From Armillaria gallica (lineage: Eukaryota; Basidiomycota; Agaricomycetes; Agaricales; Physalacriaceae), in assembly GCA_037576215.1 (NCBI GenBank), contig JBANDB010000004.1, positions 3,348,001-3,412,000 of the forward strand: 64,000 nucleotides of DNA, in the 5' to 3' direction. The notes beneath the pieces are model-generated. The model was not told the origin of the DNA. It searched no databases and was given only the letters and a program-made list of their open reading frames with translations. Both the position numbers and the translations under genes were made by a program. How positions within the stretch are numbered: the stretch's first letter is position 1; each line of letters opens with the position of its first letter. Shown here one piece after another: positions 1 to 12,668 of this stretch.

Positions 1-3000
1 TTGCCATTGATACCTTCTCGTTCTTCTTGAGCGCTTCCTCGATGCTCCTCTTTATTCTCTCGATCCTATCACGATTAAGCGGTTGCTCCAATTCGTTCTC
101 TGCAAGTTCTCTCAGCTTTTCATCATAATCCTTCCATTGCTGAGCACGCCACTCCTGAATCTGTTCCCCCCCAACCACTTGCAGATAGCGGCTCTTCAGT
201 TGTAGATTTCTCTCTGGGTATGCCGGTGACACTAGTTCTGGGTTCGACTTTGAGATTTGCTCCGCAAGCCGTATACGGTCTGCCAGTTGGGCAGTTTCTG
301 GTGTTGAGGTTTTGAAGAAAGGTGTGGTATGTTGCCTCTTGACAGGACTATTCAGCGGTAAGAATTGCTTCGCGTTTGCCGGAAGCTGCGGGGATGATGC
401 CGATGCCGTAACTCTTTTCATTTGTCCGTTGATTGTATCCCCATCCGCGTTGCGTATTGATGGCTTTCTTCGCGATTTTAGAAAAGAGGCACCATCAGAA
501 TCGATTTTGACGCTGTTCGGTAGCTGTTGTATCTTTGTTGACGATCTTGGAGGAGAGAAATGCGCGAACACGTTGATAGGGGACGACACAGGCGATTGAG
601 GAGACTCTGGCACTTCCTTGGTGGGACTTGAACACTGTCTTGATCGTTGCTTCGGAGATTGTTGAGAAATGGACGACGCCACTAAGGGTCGCCTCACGGG
701 AGTGATGGGATCAATTGAAAGTACATGAGGTTTCGACGTTGCGGGGGTTTTGGGAGGATCTTTATCTTGCAAGAAATTTTGAAGCTCAAGCAACGGGGTT
801 TCGAATGCTTCTTCTTGAGGTTCACGCTGAAAAGGTTCAAAGTCATCATCATCATCATCCCATTTCACATTATCCCTTCCGAACAGTATATGGGCCGTCC
901 GTCCGCGTTCATCTGCTGAATCATCCGACGAATCGTCATCAGAAGGTTCATCTAATGTCGGCTTCCTTCCGCGGAAGGTGTCAACCTGCCGTGAAGGAGG
1001 TAAGCGAGAGGACGAAGCTATTGGAGGCGGTGTCGGACGCCGAGGTGTAGGTGACTGGGATTTCGGTTTCGGCTTCTCAAGTCTCGGCCTTTTGGCAGGA
1101 CGTTCCGCAGACGACGGAGACGGATCGAGTGCGCGCTTGACCGCAATGAGGGATGAGCTAGGAGAAGGAAGTTGAGGAATGCGCGAAAGTTGGAGCGGGG
1201 TAAGTTGTGCTATCGGTGCTGGTGGGGATGACGGAGGTAGGGATGAAGAATCAGCCTGCGACTCCTCCAGCTGGATCCCTGCCTGACGCGCAAAAAGCCG
1301 ATGAGCAGTTTTGCCCCGCTCGTCATCTGCATCTGAACTGGAATCGTAGCCCTGAGATTCTTCATCCGCGTGCATAGTGGTGATTTCTCGCAGTGGTGGT
1401 AGTCCCAGCCACGATCTCAGCACCTCTAACTTGCGGCGTTTCCCGCGACCATCCGCCCATTTATTCGCAGCTTCTTCAGCTTCGGCCCCCACCAGATTCT
1501 TGTGGGCAACATCTATTCCGTCTTCATCATGGGATAAGTCGCTCAGAGGACGTATGTCGTCATCAGTTGCAGGCTTCGAAGACTCGCAGCTATAAAGACT
1601 GCTGGAGAAGACGTTGCGGATTCCAGTCCAATCAAGACCATTCAGTGAAGGATCGAGGGTGTTCGGAACGATGGTCTTCGGGCGAAAAAGTGAAACAAAT
1701 CGCTGTAGCTCTGGCAGAGGTGAATGACGAGCAAGAGGCACTAGCTGCAGCCCATGATTAGTAAATGTTGTGTGATGACAGTATCAAAGGCGTACTAGAC
1801 AAGTTACAGGCTCCTCTTGTTCAACGATGCGTAGCCTAGTATTATGCTGGTACGCAGCCCATTGCTCCTCGTTCATCGTGCTCACGGGATTGATGTACAC
1901 CACCTGGTTCCCGCTGGTGCTCGTAGCACGGGGACGATTGGCAGGGACATCTACGTATTCACACCGTTCGAATCGCTCGCATGCGTGGAAACGAGTTGAG
2001 CCTGCATCGCGTGTGCAAATCGAGCGTAGAAGGGGCTCGTTCGCGAGATGCGAATAAATAACGTGTTTGTACCTGTCCATGTGAATACGGGAATCAAATG
2101 CTCGAGCAATGGCCTTCAGGGCATCCTCATAACCCCAAGTCCAGGAATTAATAAAAAAGTGGGTCGATTCTGGTAGAAGCTGCATGAGGGCGACGAGGCC
2201 ATCGACAGCATCTTCCTATTTTTGTTGAGTCTAGGCCATAATGGCTGGGAGAAATACACACCTTGGTGGGAACTTCTTCAATATTCATTACGCAGGCAGT
2301 GTCGAGATATATTGCTTCCAGTGGCTTAATCACGTTGCTCCTTTGGCTTCCGGAAGTTGAAAGATAAGGCTGCAGAAAAGGATTGCGCTTTAAATTCTCC
2401 AGAAACCAAGGCTCTGCACGAAGATCCCCTGTGTGAAGAACAGCTCCTTTTTTGCCTTCAATGAGATACCTGCAGAGGCTTAGGGAGACATTCGCGGGAA
2501 TGAACGAAGGAAAACACACATAACCGAGCCCGGACAATGGTTCGCATCGATCGCAGTGACGGTGACCGAATTTCCGGCATCAAGCTCAATATGGACAGGG
2601 CTGTTAATGGGCACAACTTTCTGCGGACATTTCGCCAACGTCAGCCAGCTCAGCGGTAGAGATTGATCCACTCACCAGCAAGTCCCTGGAGCCTTGGTAG
2701 TACACCGCGCCGTCCTCGCCAACCAAAGGGTTAATTTTCAGATGGCCGTACGTTCTCATTTTCTCCGCCCGCAGTTGTGTTTCATGGAGAGCACGCTCCT
2801 TGTATGCTTCATGCCTTAGCAGCATTTCTTTCGAGTCGTGCGAGCAATAGACCGTTTCTCCAAATCCTTTCGCTTGGAGCCCTACGATATGGTCCGAATG
2901 GGTGTGGGTGAGCAGATAAAGCTGAGCTCGCCGGTCGTTCTTCGGTGTCGTGAATTCATCGATACGTATGGTAGGATACTCGACCAGAAATGAGTTGTAG

Positions 3001-3017
3001 GGCGTCCCCGGTGGCAT
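1..3017 (-). CDS. Artemis/SNM1-family DNA-repair metallo-beta-lactamase nuclease, C-terminus beyond left edge
   Basis: Exons read 3017-2676, 2620-2520, 2469-2262, 2215-1796 and 1744 to beyond base 1; all four junctions have GT-AG ends and keep frame, giving at least 938 residues. The N-terminus (VEYPTIRIDEF) resembles Artemis rather than yeast Pso2. The metal-binding motif THTHSDH lies at residues 37-43, DANHCPG at 139-145, HTGD at 160-163 and the late RHSPLPEL motif at about 363, so the beta-lactamase/beta-CASP core is complete. Such enzymes are nuclear nucleases that open DNA hairpins and process crosslinks or double-strand-break ends. From about residue 380 to the edge runs a charged, Ser/Pro-rich tail of over 550 residues with a basic AKRPRLEKPK stretch (possible NLS), an Asp run and a Lys/Glu-rich helix at the edge. 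Family assignment is firm; the end of the protein is not visible. Confidence 0.92.
870..1335 (-). repeat. Duplicated DERG-TAH-LF motif in the Artemis tail
   Basis: Within the tail two short segments match each other: DDERGKTAHRLFARQ (about 1285-1335) and ADERGRTAHILFGRD (about 870-925), each preceded by an Asp/Ser-rich run. They stand out because the surrounding tail is low-complexity. A duplicated short linear motif is the simplest reading; function unknown. Confidence 0.6.
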
Positions 3018-4858
3018 TGCGCGTGACCGGAGGATCCTCGACGCGCTGAGGACGTCGTCGTGGATGATGAGTCGATATTCGGAGTTCGCCGAACAACGGC
3101 TCTACAGACACGTGATCGCAGCTATTTCAATTGACACAACCCGCCATTTTTTCCTTTTCCAGCGGCCCATTGTAACCCATTCAATATTCTTACGTTTTAC
3201 CATCACTTTGTAGATGGATCATGTGTGTGACTACGGTCATCATCTTACCGAGGAAAATCAATACTCCTGCACACATCACAGGTGACTTGCAGTAATTAGT
3301 AGCCAGTTGCTCGGAGAGATGATTCACTGGCTACCATACCTGCTGTCATGTTCGCAGTTACGCACCTTGCGGATTACTTGACAATCCTTATCGTCACCCC
3401 AAATGGCAGACCCCAGAACCTTGTCACGGTAGGCTTTTTGTTTGAACTTGACAGATTACTCCGTGTTAACATAACAACGTCCGTCCGCAAAATAAACCTT
3501 ATCATCGTATAGATACTGGTCACGCTCATAGAGACGGCGAGAGCGATGTCGATTGGCCTGGGTTTGTACAGAGCGGTCCATGTGATCCCAGCCTCGAATT
3601 GATATGCAACATCATCTCCTCCAAATTAAAGGCAGGTTAGGACCCAAGTCGAGTCTTCATCTCCAAAGAATTTCGATACTGATTTTCTTTCTTTGCCGGT
3701 GGCATATTGGATCCCGAAAACCTAAAAGTAGATGAAACTTGAAAGCGGTTCGGAAGGAAAATGTGATGGCAAAGCCCTTCGAAGTCTCGGGACCTTGGCT
3801 CTCTTTGCTCATTACCCCCACACCTGTCAGCACCGCAACTTTGGTAGAATGCTACGGTAACCCGGCTAATTCTTCTACTGCAATTTGACCAACGAGGGGT
3901 AGGAAATCACGTCAATAATTGGACCGTTACATCACGGTTCGGGATTGTATGCTGCAGTTTCTCCAATAATTCATCAATTAGTTCACGTCTTCTTTGCCTG
4001 GCCTTCAACGCAAACTATCACCGGAACACTTTCCTTTCTTTCTCACTGATAATATTGGCACCGACGTCCATTCAAATTCCCGAGGGAAACTACTACGTCA
4101 GCAGACAGCGAGTGAGAAAACAAACGGAAAATTTAACTTTCGATATTATTTATTTTCTACCAGCCAGCAGCAGCTCCACTTTCTGCTGCACCCCGAATCT
4201 CCTTCCAGCCAATTGTTAACACGCAGTTATAATTAACCGACTTCCCTCCAGCGATTCTGATGAGCATGGAAATTTGGGCGTGCCACGACGTGGATTAATC
4301 AGTATTGTCAGAAGGGGAGGGTCTCCAACATCAAGTTCTACTTCCTCTCGTTCAGATGTCAAAGCATCCCTGACCTTCATCCATCTCGTTGGCTCGTGAG
4401 AAATGTGCATCCATAACGGTCTTGCGTTCTTGAACTCAATCCAATTTATCGTTCCACGCAAGCAATAATGTCGTCTAGGCTGAAACCGAGAGGTGTCCTC
4501 CCAAGTAATACCTAAATTTTAGTAATATTTAGCTTCTCAACTCTTCTTTAGCATTTGATTGATCGCGAAAAATACACATGCACTCTAGACGCGGTAGTAG
4601 TACTGGTCGTAAGGCAACCTCTGTTAAACCTCTGTGTCCCTCGTCTTCATGGTTCAGTCCCTCCTTTCGTGAATCTGATTGTCTCAAGTATATCACCATG
4701 GAATCATGAAGACAGTCTGATCAATGGAAAGTAACAACCCCCCATCCCTCTATTCAAAAATGATACATCGACAGCAACGACAACAGATATCAGATAACAA
4801 GTACGTATTTAAAAAACCAAAAGACTGCATTCGATCATCATGATTATGCATCAATGCA
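3018..4858. other. Intergenic region; one possible small minus-strand ORF
   Basis: This holds the Artemis promoter side and the 3' side of the velvet gene. No recognised gene was found. On the minus strand an open frame at 4216-4461 continues upstream to an intron-acceptor-like site near 4515 (branch-like TACTAAA then TTTAG). A second open stretch with an ATG at 4699 lies before it, but the two do not join with a convincing donor. A competing frame is also open, so coding is unproven. The ORF at 3994-4236 on the plus strand looks like chance. Confidence 0.3.
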
Positions 4859-7088
4859 TCAAGCGCCGCCTTCCCGACTTAGAATGCTCCCGATGCTTAA
4901 CTTGCCTTTGCTTGTGCTTCTCTCGCCGCGCTCGCGCTCACTCAATTGAATCACACTTGGTCCTCTCAGTGGCGCTAATTGGATCTTCCCTTCTGCAGGC
5001 GGCGGCGGCGCGGGGGAATATTCTGCTGGCCTACTGTACTCCCTTGTTGCGCTGGTCGGCGTCGGATACTCTGCAGCGCTACCGCTGCCACTTGGACTGG
5101 CATTAGAAGGACTTCCACTCCAGACACCTGCACTTGCTGGGGTGCCCCACGATTCTCTGTGTTGGGGTGGTGGATAGTAGTGCTGGTGTTGGTGCGCGTA
5201 TTGGGGAGGCGGAGGTGGAGGTGGAGGGGGTGGATGTTGTCTAGGGTCGTACGGAGCATCGTAATAATACTGATGTTGGGCTTGTGGCGGAGGCGGAGGC
5301 GGATAGTCGTACCTTGGAGGATAATAATGTGGAGGATGCTGATGTGCATAAGGATCATAGGCACCCGGAGGAGCTGATTGAGGTGGTGGCGCTTGCTGAT
5401 GGGGCGGAGGTGGAGGTGGGTGCTGGCTTGGCGGCGGCGGCGGTCCTCCCCAACTTTGGTAACCCGCAGGATATTGGTACGGCTGGGGCTGCGAATATCC
5501 GTATGGCGGCGCGTAGTGGTGATCATAATGAGGCGGCGGGGGTGGTGGGTGATAGGCACGAGAATCATAGGTTTCGTGGGTCGGGGGAGGTACGTGGCTA
5601 GCAGGGGAAGGCGGTGGGACGTGAGACCCTGGCGGAGGCGAAATATGTGTGGTTGCAGGTGGCGGAGCAACTGCAACAGGAGGAGACGTTGAAGATGCAG
5701 CGTGTGTAGTAGACGCGACGTGTGTAGGACCAGATGGAGGCGAGATATGGGTCGCACCTGGTGGGGGTGGGATATGGGTAGCACCAGGCGGGGGCGGGAT
5801 ATGCTGGGCACCTTGTGGAGGCGGGATGCTGGAACTGCTAGTCGAAGTCGGTGGCACTGTTGTATACGTAGCTCCAGGAGGCGGGGGAATCGATACGCTG
5901 CCTCCATCCAAAGAAGGATCGATATTTGACTGTGACTGAGATCCTTGGTACGAGTTCCATTGCGAGGGAGGGGGCGGCGGGCCAAGAGGTTGTTGCTGAT
6001 ATGCGCTATACCCAGCCGGCTCTGTACCATCCTTGACTCGTTTCTGCCTCTTCTTCGATGAATGTTTCCCTCGCCTTCCGTCATCGGACACGTCGTCTTC
6101 TTCGTCATCCTCTTGATCGGATTCTTGCCTACTCGTGTCCAACACCGTGGTCGGCCGTTTCCGAACTCGAATGTCCTTGCGAATACGAATTTTGATTCCT
6201 TGGTCAGCTAGAGAACAAGACAAGGGGGTAGATTCTGATGAGAAAATGAGACACGATGAACACACCGGTCAAAAAACGGCTTACCCTCCATTCCCGGAAA
6301 CTTTTTAGCGGTGTAGACATAGAATGGCGCCGAGTATATAGACTTGCAATGTCGAACATTATTCCTGGGAGAAGGAGTTCAGTGGGTTTGGAGACAACTG
6401 CTAGTTCAGAAGAAAGTAATGCATAGGAAACCCGATGGGTGGGTTTCCGACTTGAGGCACCGACCAATCCATTGTGCGTTAGACCATGTGGACTCACCCT
6501 ACTACTTCAAACAAACTCAGTTTGAGTCGGTAACTACCTTCTGTTCGGACGCTTAGGTCAGGAAACACAAAGAATCCCGCGTCTTCGTTATTCCGCTGGG
6601 GATCCTTGAGGTGATAAAGGGAAGAAACGACAGAGCCAGTGGTGCATCGCGTCTTGCCATCCTACTAGCAGGTCAGCTTATAAATCTAGAGTAGACAATT
6701 TGGACTTGCTTTTAACCAATGCAACTCTGCATCATCGTCTGGCTTCGCCAAACTCGCGAACATGAAGTAATAGGGATTTTGCAGAAAACTTTGGGCATAA
6801 CTGCCGCCGCTTGGTGAAGCCGGCCGGCCATCGGAACCTGAGGCGTGTTGCTGGTGCCGTCGTGGATCGATGACGCGTAACTGAACGATTGGTGGTGGAT
6901 CGATGGGTCGTCTATCAGCTGTACAGCATAGCTCAGTACCATCATTGCTCATCGCAGATAACAGTAAGGCTACCTTTGCCGCCAACACCGCACATTCGCG
7001 CCTGTTTCGGCTCCTGGCGTACTACCAAATCGTACTCCCTGTCGTACACAATGGGATATGGAGGGCCATCAGGATATTTGAGGAGCAT
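4859..7088 (-). CDS. Velvet-domain transcriptional regulator (VosA/VelB-like) with long Pro-rich tail
   Basis: Exons 7088-6974, 6918-6710, 6661-6498, 6364-6285 and 6234-4859 give 647 residues. The velvet domain covers about residues 12-190: [57 protein letters not shown], then [13 protein letters not shown] and AKKFPGME. Velvet factors are fungal DNA-binding regulators that dimerise and link development, light response and secondary metabolism. A basic [12 protein letters not shown] stretch just after the domain is a likely nuclear signal. The last exon encodes about 400 residues rich in Pro, His, Tyr and Gln, with repeated [13 protein letters not shown] units, ending in [15 protein letters not shown]. 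The intron after HWLK starts with GC rather than GT. The start is the first in-frame ATG before the domain; an extra upstream exon cannot be excluded. The subfamily within velvet is uncertain. Confidence 0.9.
5740..5850 (-). repeat. Minisatellite-like PPPPGATHI coding repeats in velvet tail
   Basis: Two to three near-identical 30-bp units on the minus strand encode [27 protein letters not shown]. Weaker copies lie on both sides. The purine/pyrimidine asymmetry of this stretch also creates long antisense Arg/Trp-rich frames that are not genes. Confidence 0.6.
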
Positions 7089-9528
7089 GAAGGAAGGATA
7101 CAATCAGCACTACGTTCGAACATGGAAAGTTAATATGCATGCGCCTGTCCGAGTCCTTGGACTCGGACTCCGGATCATGTACAATGACACCCGGTAGGCT
7201 ATCGCGTCCATCGAAGGAAGGGTGGACTCACAGGCGGTCCCGCTCCTGCGCATAGTGCGACGGCGGCGGCAACGTCGACATCGTGCTCGTCATCGTGGGC
7301 GTTAGTTGTAGAGATGGATGGTTTTTTTGCAATATGTTCAGAACCAAATTGTTTGCGCAGGGACCAAATATATTTGTCCCCCTTCCTTTTTGTGCTCAAC
7401 ACAACCAAATTAGGCAAATTACCAACACGTGGAGGACGGCAACCAATCTGTTGGGTATACAGACCCAGGTCCACGGACTTGGTACAGATCTTATTCTTTG
7501 CTCGTTTCTTATTTTTACTGGAGCTCTCCTTCCGGTCTGTAGATTCCCATCGGCTCCAATTGCTGGGACTCGGCAGGCCGCGTGATGGTATTTGCTACGT
7601 TACTGGCGTTTCAATCGGATTCATATGCCAAAAATTCCCAACCGGTGTACCAAAATACTTGGTCGTCCAAGCATTCGGTAAGGAAAGTCAATAAACTTGG
7701 CCAGCAGAAGTCGTTACACGATGGTCAACCCCAGGTACCAGCAGGTACAGGCCGTCAACGAAGTACCATACTTCGCTTCCAGCGCACCTGTCCTTGTCAG
7801 TCCAACGGCCACTCTCTACCCCAGGATGTTGGGTCATGATGCGGATGTCCGGGTTCTGTTCTGCTAAATGGGACCGTATCCGCCTATATACTCGTCTATG
7901 ACGCTGCGAATACGAACATTGATGATAGGTGATTCTTGCCTGTACTTAATAGTACGTTTAATGTTTCAAGACTAACGTAAGTGACCCTGTTTCCGCCCGC
8001 TGACAGTGAACCCTGACCAATAGCAACAGACTGATTCTGCATCTGAAGACTATGTCAACCTGGTTCCATCTAGTCTTGGGTATGCCAGCTTCCAAGGCGA
8101 CGGGTGCAGAACGAACAAGGATCCGTCACGCCAGCAAACCGGACCAACAATGCAGACTTGGGTATCGATCAACTACTTCACAGTCCGGATTTTCCCTTTT
8201 GGTCAGGCTCATTATAGGATTCCGGACATGTTCACCTCACAGTGTTTCCCCGAGTCTCGGAATCAGTGTAGCGGACTTGTCGAAGCCGCAAAATAGCCCT
8301 TTGGGGGATGGGTTGGGTTCACCCTGGTATTTTGGCCTTGCGTACGGCGATGGAATGCGTTGATTGTATTCAGACCAGGTTTCCATCAAACAATATGGAC
8401 GCCGTTAGGCGCGTTTCTCTCTTGCGGTTTGGGGCTGTCGTAAACCGTGTACACTTATGAATTACCATTCGATTTCATCAATTTAACGGGCTTTCAAGAG
8501 TGAAATTCATCAAAATTGTTCCGCGAAGCTTTTAATGGATGAACACGCTGGAGACACGCGGCGCATTGAAGTAAGCCACCGCCTGCTGCATTACCGGTAC
8601 GTCGCACAACAGCTAAGAAGGCTTTTCAGTATTCAAGAGAGAACCAGGCCAATTTCTCTTCGGTTTATACGAGCATTCTCAGGCTTGCCTTGCTTCTCTG
8701 CGACTATGCTACAGTGATATGTTGTATCAATTTCTGTGGCGAAGTGACTATGAAAGGCGACTGTCATTTTTGACGGTCCTTCTATTCCACATGTTGACCA
8801 GATTGCTCCTCGGAAGCAGGCGCATCCCTTCGAAAGCACAAATCAAAGGTAGGTCACCGCCTGCTGCCATGGAAGATACCAAGTGAACTACTTAGGTAAG
8901 AGCCTTACAGCTTCAATAGATGTCTTGCGTCAGCTATTGTATGGTTGTCAGGTATAATCAGATTGACATGTACCTATCGCAAAGACAGCGCAATGATTAT
9001 AACCTCCGGTGCGTTCACTGTCAAAGATATACCTACCGGCCGGCATCAATGGGGTTTTTCTTATGATCCAGCTTGATGGAGAAATAATTAACGTCGCCCC
9101 AGGATCGTCGATGTTGAACAACGTTGAATGGCGCAATGCTTATGCTCCGGCATATTGTCTGTACTACTAGGTTCAAATTCTACTGAGTTGTCCACTTCCT
9201 CCATTTTCTTTTCTTTTAAGACTTGACCCGTAAGCAATATTTGAGTAGTGACCGCCGCACGTTATTGCCTCCTTAGTTTCGTTTTTCACCCCAAACTACT
9301 TTACAATGGGCTTTCGTCAACTCTCAAGTCGGATTTTATGCCGAAGCGGCATGGCTTCCCGAATCGGATGTGCCCACATGGCATGATCAATTTCAATGTC
9401 GTTCTCTTACCATCCGTCAGATTTTGCTTTTTCATGCGGCCAGCATCACGAGGCACAGTTTGAAGTATGGTGTGCTAAAATGTAGATGCATGTGCTCAAG
9501 CGTTCTGTGCCTAGGCGCTACTCGCATT
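7089..9528. other. Unrecognised, possibly decayed sequence with minus-strand coding-like islands
   Basis: No intact gene was found. On the minus strand several short islands read like exons in one direction: about 8440-8380 (VYTVYDSPKPQERNAPNG), 8345-8245 (PNPSPKGLFCGFDKSATL), 7950-7865 (RQESPIINVRIRSVIDEY) and 7860-7690 (DRCAGSEVWYFVDGLYLL). Plausible acceptors precede some of them, but I could not join them without stops and recognise no family. Another island sits at 8948-9136 on the minus strand. Either a multi-exon orphan gene or a relic is possible. Confidence 0.25.
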
Positions 9529-9534
9529 TATATA
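9529..9534 (+). promoter_or_regulatory. TATA-like box of the secreted nuclease gene
   Basis: TATATA lies 47 bp upstream of the ATG at 9581, a plausible core-promoter distance for a fungal gene. It is a short motif, so the call rests on position. Confidence 0.4.
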
Positions 9535-9580
9535 CTATCTGCAAGGATGGTTGTCTGTCCAATACCAGCGAATTTGCGAG

Positions 9581-11831
9581 ATGTTCTCAATCTTTCTCTT
9601 CTTTCTGGCGGCCTTGACGCCAGCTGTGGCACCAACATCGGTCACTGACATCCGGAGAACTGCATTTCGTTCATCTTTGGCCGGTAAAACGGTGAGCGGT
9701 GTCACGGGAGTAGTTACTGCAAAGGTTAGTCTTTCTCACATTCATAGGTATAAAAATCCCAACTTGTTTGTAGACATCTTCTGGTTTCTTCTTGAGTGGG
9801 GAACCTGTCAACGATACTCGTGTCTCTAACGGAATCTACGTCTTTGGGTCTTCGGCCGTCAAGCAGGTGGATGTGGGAGATAGTGTCTCCCTTAGCGGAA
9901 AGGTCGCTGAATACCGGTCCGAATCCAACTACTTTTATTTGACCGAAATTAGCTCCCCGTCCAGCATCAAGGTCCTATCCAGCAACAACGACGTCAACCC
10001 TGTCGTCATCGGAGTAGACAGGATCCCCCCAACCCAATACTTATCGTCTTTGGATGTCGGTGAAGATGGATGGCTTTCAGTTCCAAACAATCAGAGTCTC
10101 TTGTCCACTACAAATCCTACTCTCCAGCCCGATGTGTATGGGATGGACTTTTGGCAGAGTCTTGACGGGCAGCTCGTCCAGATCAACAGCCCAGTCGCTA
10201 TCAATTTCGAAAATAGCTACGGAGAATTCTGGGTACACGGCGATTGGAAGGTCACTGGATTAAATGGACGCGGGGGATTGACCATCACATTTGGTGCGTT
10301 TTACCGAGATGATCTATTACTCTGGTGCTCACTGCTGATCGATTTGCCAGGTCCCGATGGTATCCCAGATGCTAATCCTGAAGTTGTGATTATCGGTTCG
10401 CCCACTGATGGGACTAAAAACCCGACCGTTGCTGTGGGCGTTAAGTTGAGCAATATTGTAGGTGTCGTAACATACCAGTATGTTGACCATTTGAGGCTTC
10501 ATCTTATCAGACCGCTTATTCTAATATAGGTTTGGATTCTATTACGTTCTTCCTCTTACCGCTCCGACTGTCATTGCTACGCCTGATTATGACGTACCTG
10601 CGACAACGATTTCGTCGGAAACAGATTCGTGTGTTATTACCTTTGGTGATTATAATGTACGTACGGCGGACTGTCTACTTTCGATTGCTACTCAAAAGTC
10701 ATCTTCAGGTTGAGAACATGGCACCAACTTCTGCTCATCTGCCTACTGTCGCCAAACAAATTTCCGACCACCTCTTGATACCCGACATCTTATTCCTCCA
10801 GGAAATTCAAGATAACAGTGGACCCACCAACGATGGCGTCGTCGATGCCAACCTGACACTCTCAACCTTAGCTTCTGCTATTGCTAATGCGAGCGGACTG
10901 ACCTACAAGTTCATCGACATCAACCCAGAAGATGGGAAGGATGGCGGACAGCCTGGAGGAAACATTCGCCAGGCTTATCTGTAGCGTCATTTCATCGTTT
11001 ACTGCACGCACACCCTGATTGTATTCTTAGGTACAATACCGCCAAACTTGAACTAGTTTCGGGAATGCCCGCAGGAACTTCATTGGAGAGCTTGGAGGTT
11101 TTCGCGGATTCGGATGGCCTTCCCACCCTAAGGTATGTATGCTATGAGTATCAGATACACTTTCCCATTCCTGATTATACGTAAGCTTGAATCCAGGTCG
11201 TATAGATCCTACTAACGACGCCTGGGAGGACTCTCGAAAGCCTCTAGTCGCGGAATGGGAGACAAGTTCGGGCGCAAAGTTGTTTACCATCAACGTCCAC
11301 TTTACATCGAAGGGTGGGAGTACTTCTACCCAGGGAGATCCCCGGCCACCAGTAAATTCTCCTATCAAGCAACGGACAAGTCAAGTTGGGGTTACATCGG
11401 TGAGTATCGTCTCTCTCGGAGCACAGATTGTCTATAATGTGGTCTCCGCAGTCTTTCATCAAATCCATTCTCGACATAGACGAATCTGCCAATATTGTGA
11501 TAGCAGGTGACTTCAACGAATATATCCAGACTCGTTCAGTGTTCGCCTCCCTCCAAGAGGTTCTAGAAGATATCGACGAAGTGGCCGGAATAGCTGACGT
11601 CGAACGATACACTTATGTTTACGATCAGAACACGGAGCAGCTTGATCACATCTTCATATCTAGCGCTATCGTAAAGCGCGGTGTAGAGGCGGAGCACATT
11701 CATGTGAGTAACGGCACTGTCTCAATTGAACTTCTTCATCTGACTGCGAGCAGGTAAATAACTGGTCACCCTCTTATGACGAGAGGACCAGTGACCATGA
11801 TCCCACGGTTGGGAAGATCCGACTGTGCTAA
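9581..11831 (+). CDS. Secreted endonuclease/exonuclease/phosphatase-family nuclease
   Basis: Nine exons (9581-9724, 9774-10293, 10351-10477, 10530-10656, 10709-10980, 11031-11132, 11186-11399, 11452-11703, 11754-11831) join in frame to 611 residues. The first 18 residues form a signal peptide (MFSIFLFFLAALTPAVA). Residues about 35-120 look like an OB-fold (TSSGFFLSG, VDVGDSVSLSGKVAEY), as in bacterial extracellular nucleases of the ExeM/Xds type. The catalytic EEP domain follows: FLQEIQD with the metal-binding Glu, LNPGRIDP, INVHFTSKGG, IVIAGDFNEY, QLDHIFIS and the terminal SDHDP. All catalytic motifs are present, so it should be an active phosphodiesterase, probably an extracellular DNase/RNase used for nucleic-acid scavenging. 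Substrate preference is inferred only from family. Confidence 0.9.
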
Positions 11832-12668
11832 ATTGATTCTTGTACCAGGTGTGTACTGTGATATACCTCTTGCATCGAATGAATACAAATCTGTGATATC
11901 CAAAGGGAGCGAAGTCATCATTCAGATACATGTGAACCAGAATTGAAACAGATCAGAGAACTCACTGTGCAATACAACGTTTACTATCCGCTGACATCTT
12001 GCATGTGTGGGTTGAAGCATTGTCTTTACAAAAGGCCGCACCGGTGTTCATACTAGACAGCAGCTCTCAGCCGTCGTGTAAGTGGTCGATAGAATGGGAG
12101 CGATGTACCATATCAAGATTGTCATCTTCGACTAGCAAGAACACCTGTTATCTTCGACCAGCAACAATACCAATTTTCTCACTTACCGACAACTTCCGCC
12201 GTAGGCAAACATGTTCGAAAGAAAAGGTGCAGGCGGCATTTGCTGAGTTCCAGAAGATCAAGATGACAGAATCAATCATTTATATGATTCTGACGGAATC
12301 ACAGGCGCTACGTATGCTGATGCACCAAGCAGTAGAAAAAATTGAACATTTTGGCCAAACAAGTTATCGAGTTCTTACAGAGTAAGTAATATCATATCAT
12401 TTCCTCCTTGAACTTGACTACCGGTGACACGTATGCATATTTCAGATACTCGGCCGACTGAAAGAGAGACGATAACTCCCTTGATTCGAGTCTTTGGGAG
12501 CTCTCGCGCGTATGACACGTACGATCGTCGGTCGTCCATGCTGAAGACCTGACTAAAGTCAATGTCACTCTAACCTTGATGAATAATATCTTACAGTGGG
12601 ACCTCCGAAATTCTACTCCGGTGTAACCTATCACTCTTCGTCGATACTTCAGATGACCGGATTTCGTC
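11832..12668. other. No recognised gene
   Basis: Short frames exist on both strands (plus 11999-12385, minus 12392-12853 in part) but none matches a family. The minus frame keeps a coding flavour as far as 12392 and could be a terminal exon of the possible gene at 12669-13004. Nothing else is supported here. Confidence 0.3.

Noticed and set aside
715..1050. Plus-strand ORF with a run of His codons
   Set aside because: It is antisense to the Asp run in the Artemis tail, whose minus frame is continuously open and joined to conserved exons.
4975..5939. Several long frames on both strands rich in Arg, Trp, Leu or Gly
   Set aside because: Shadows of the Pro-rich repetitive velvet exon; composition follows from CCN repeats read in other frames.
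9100..9190. GGTTCAAATTC-like tRNA T-arm
   Set aside because: No acceptor stem, D-arm or anticodon arm could be formed upstream.
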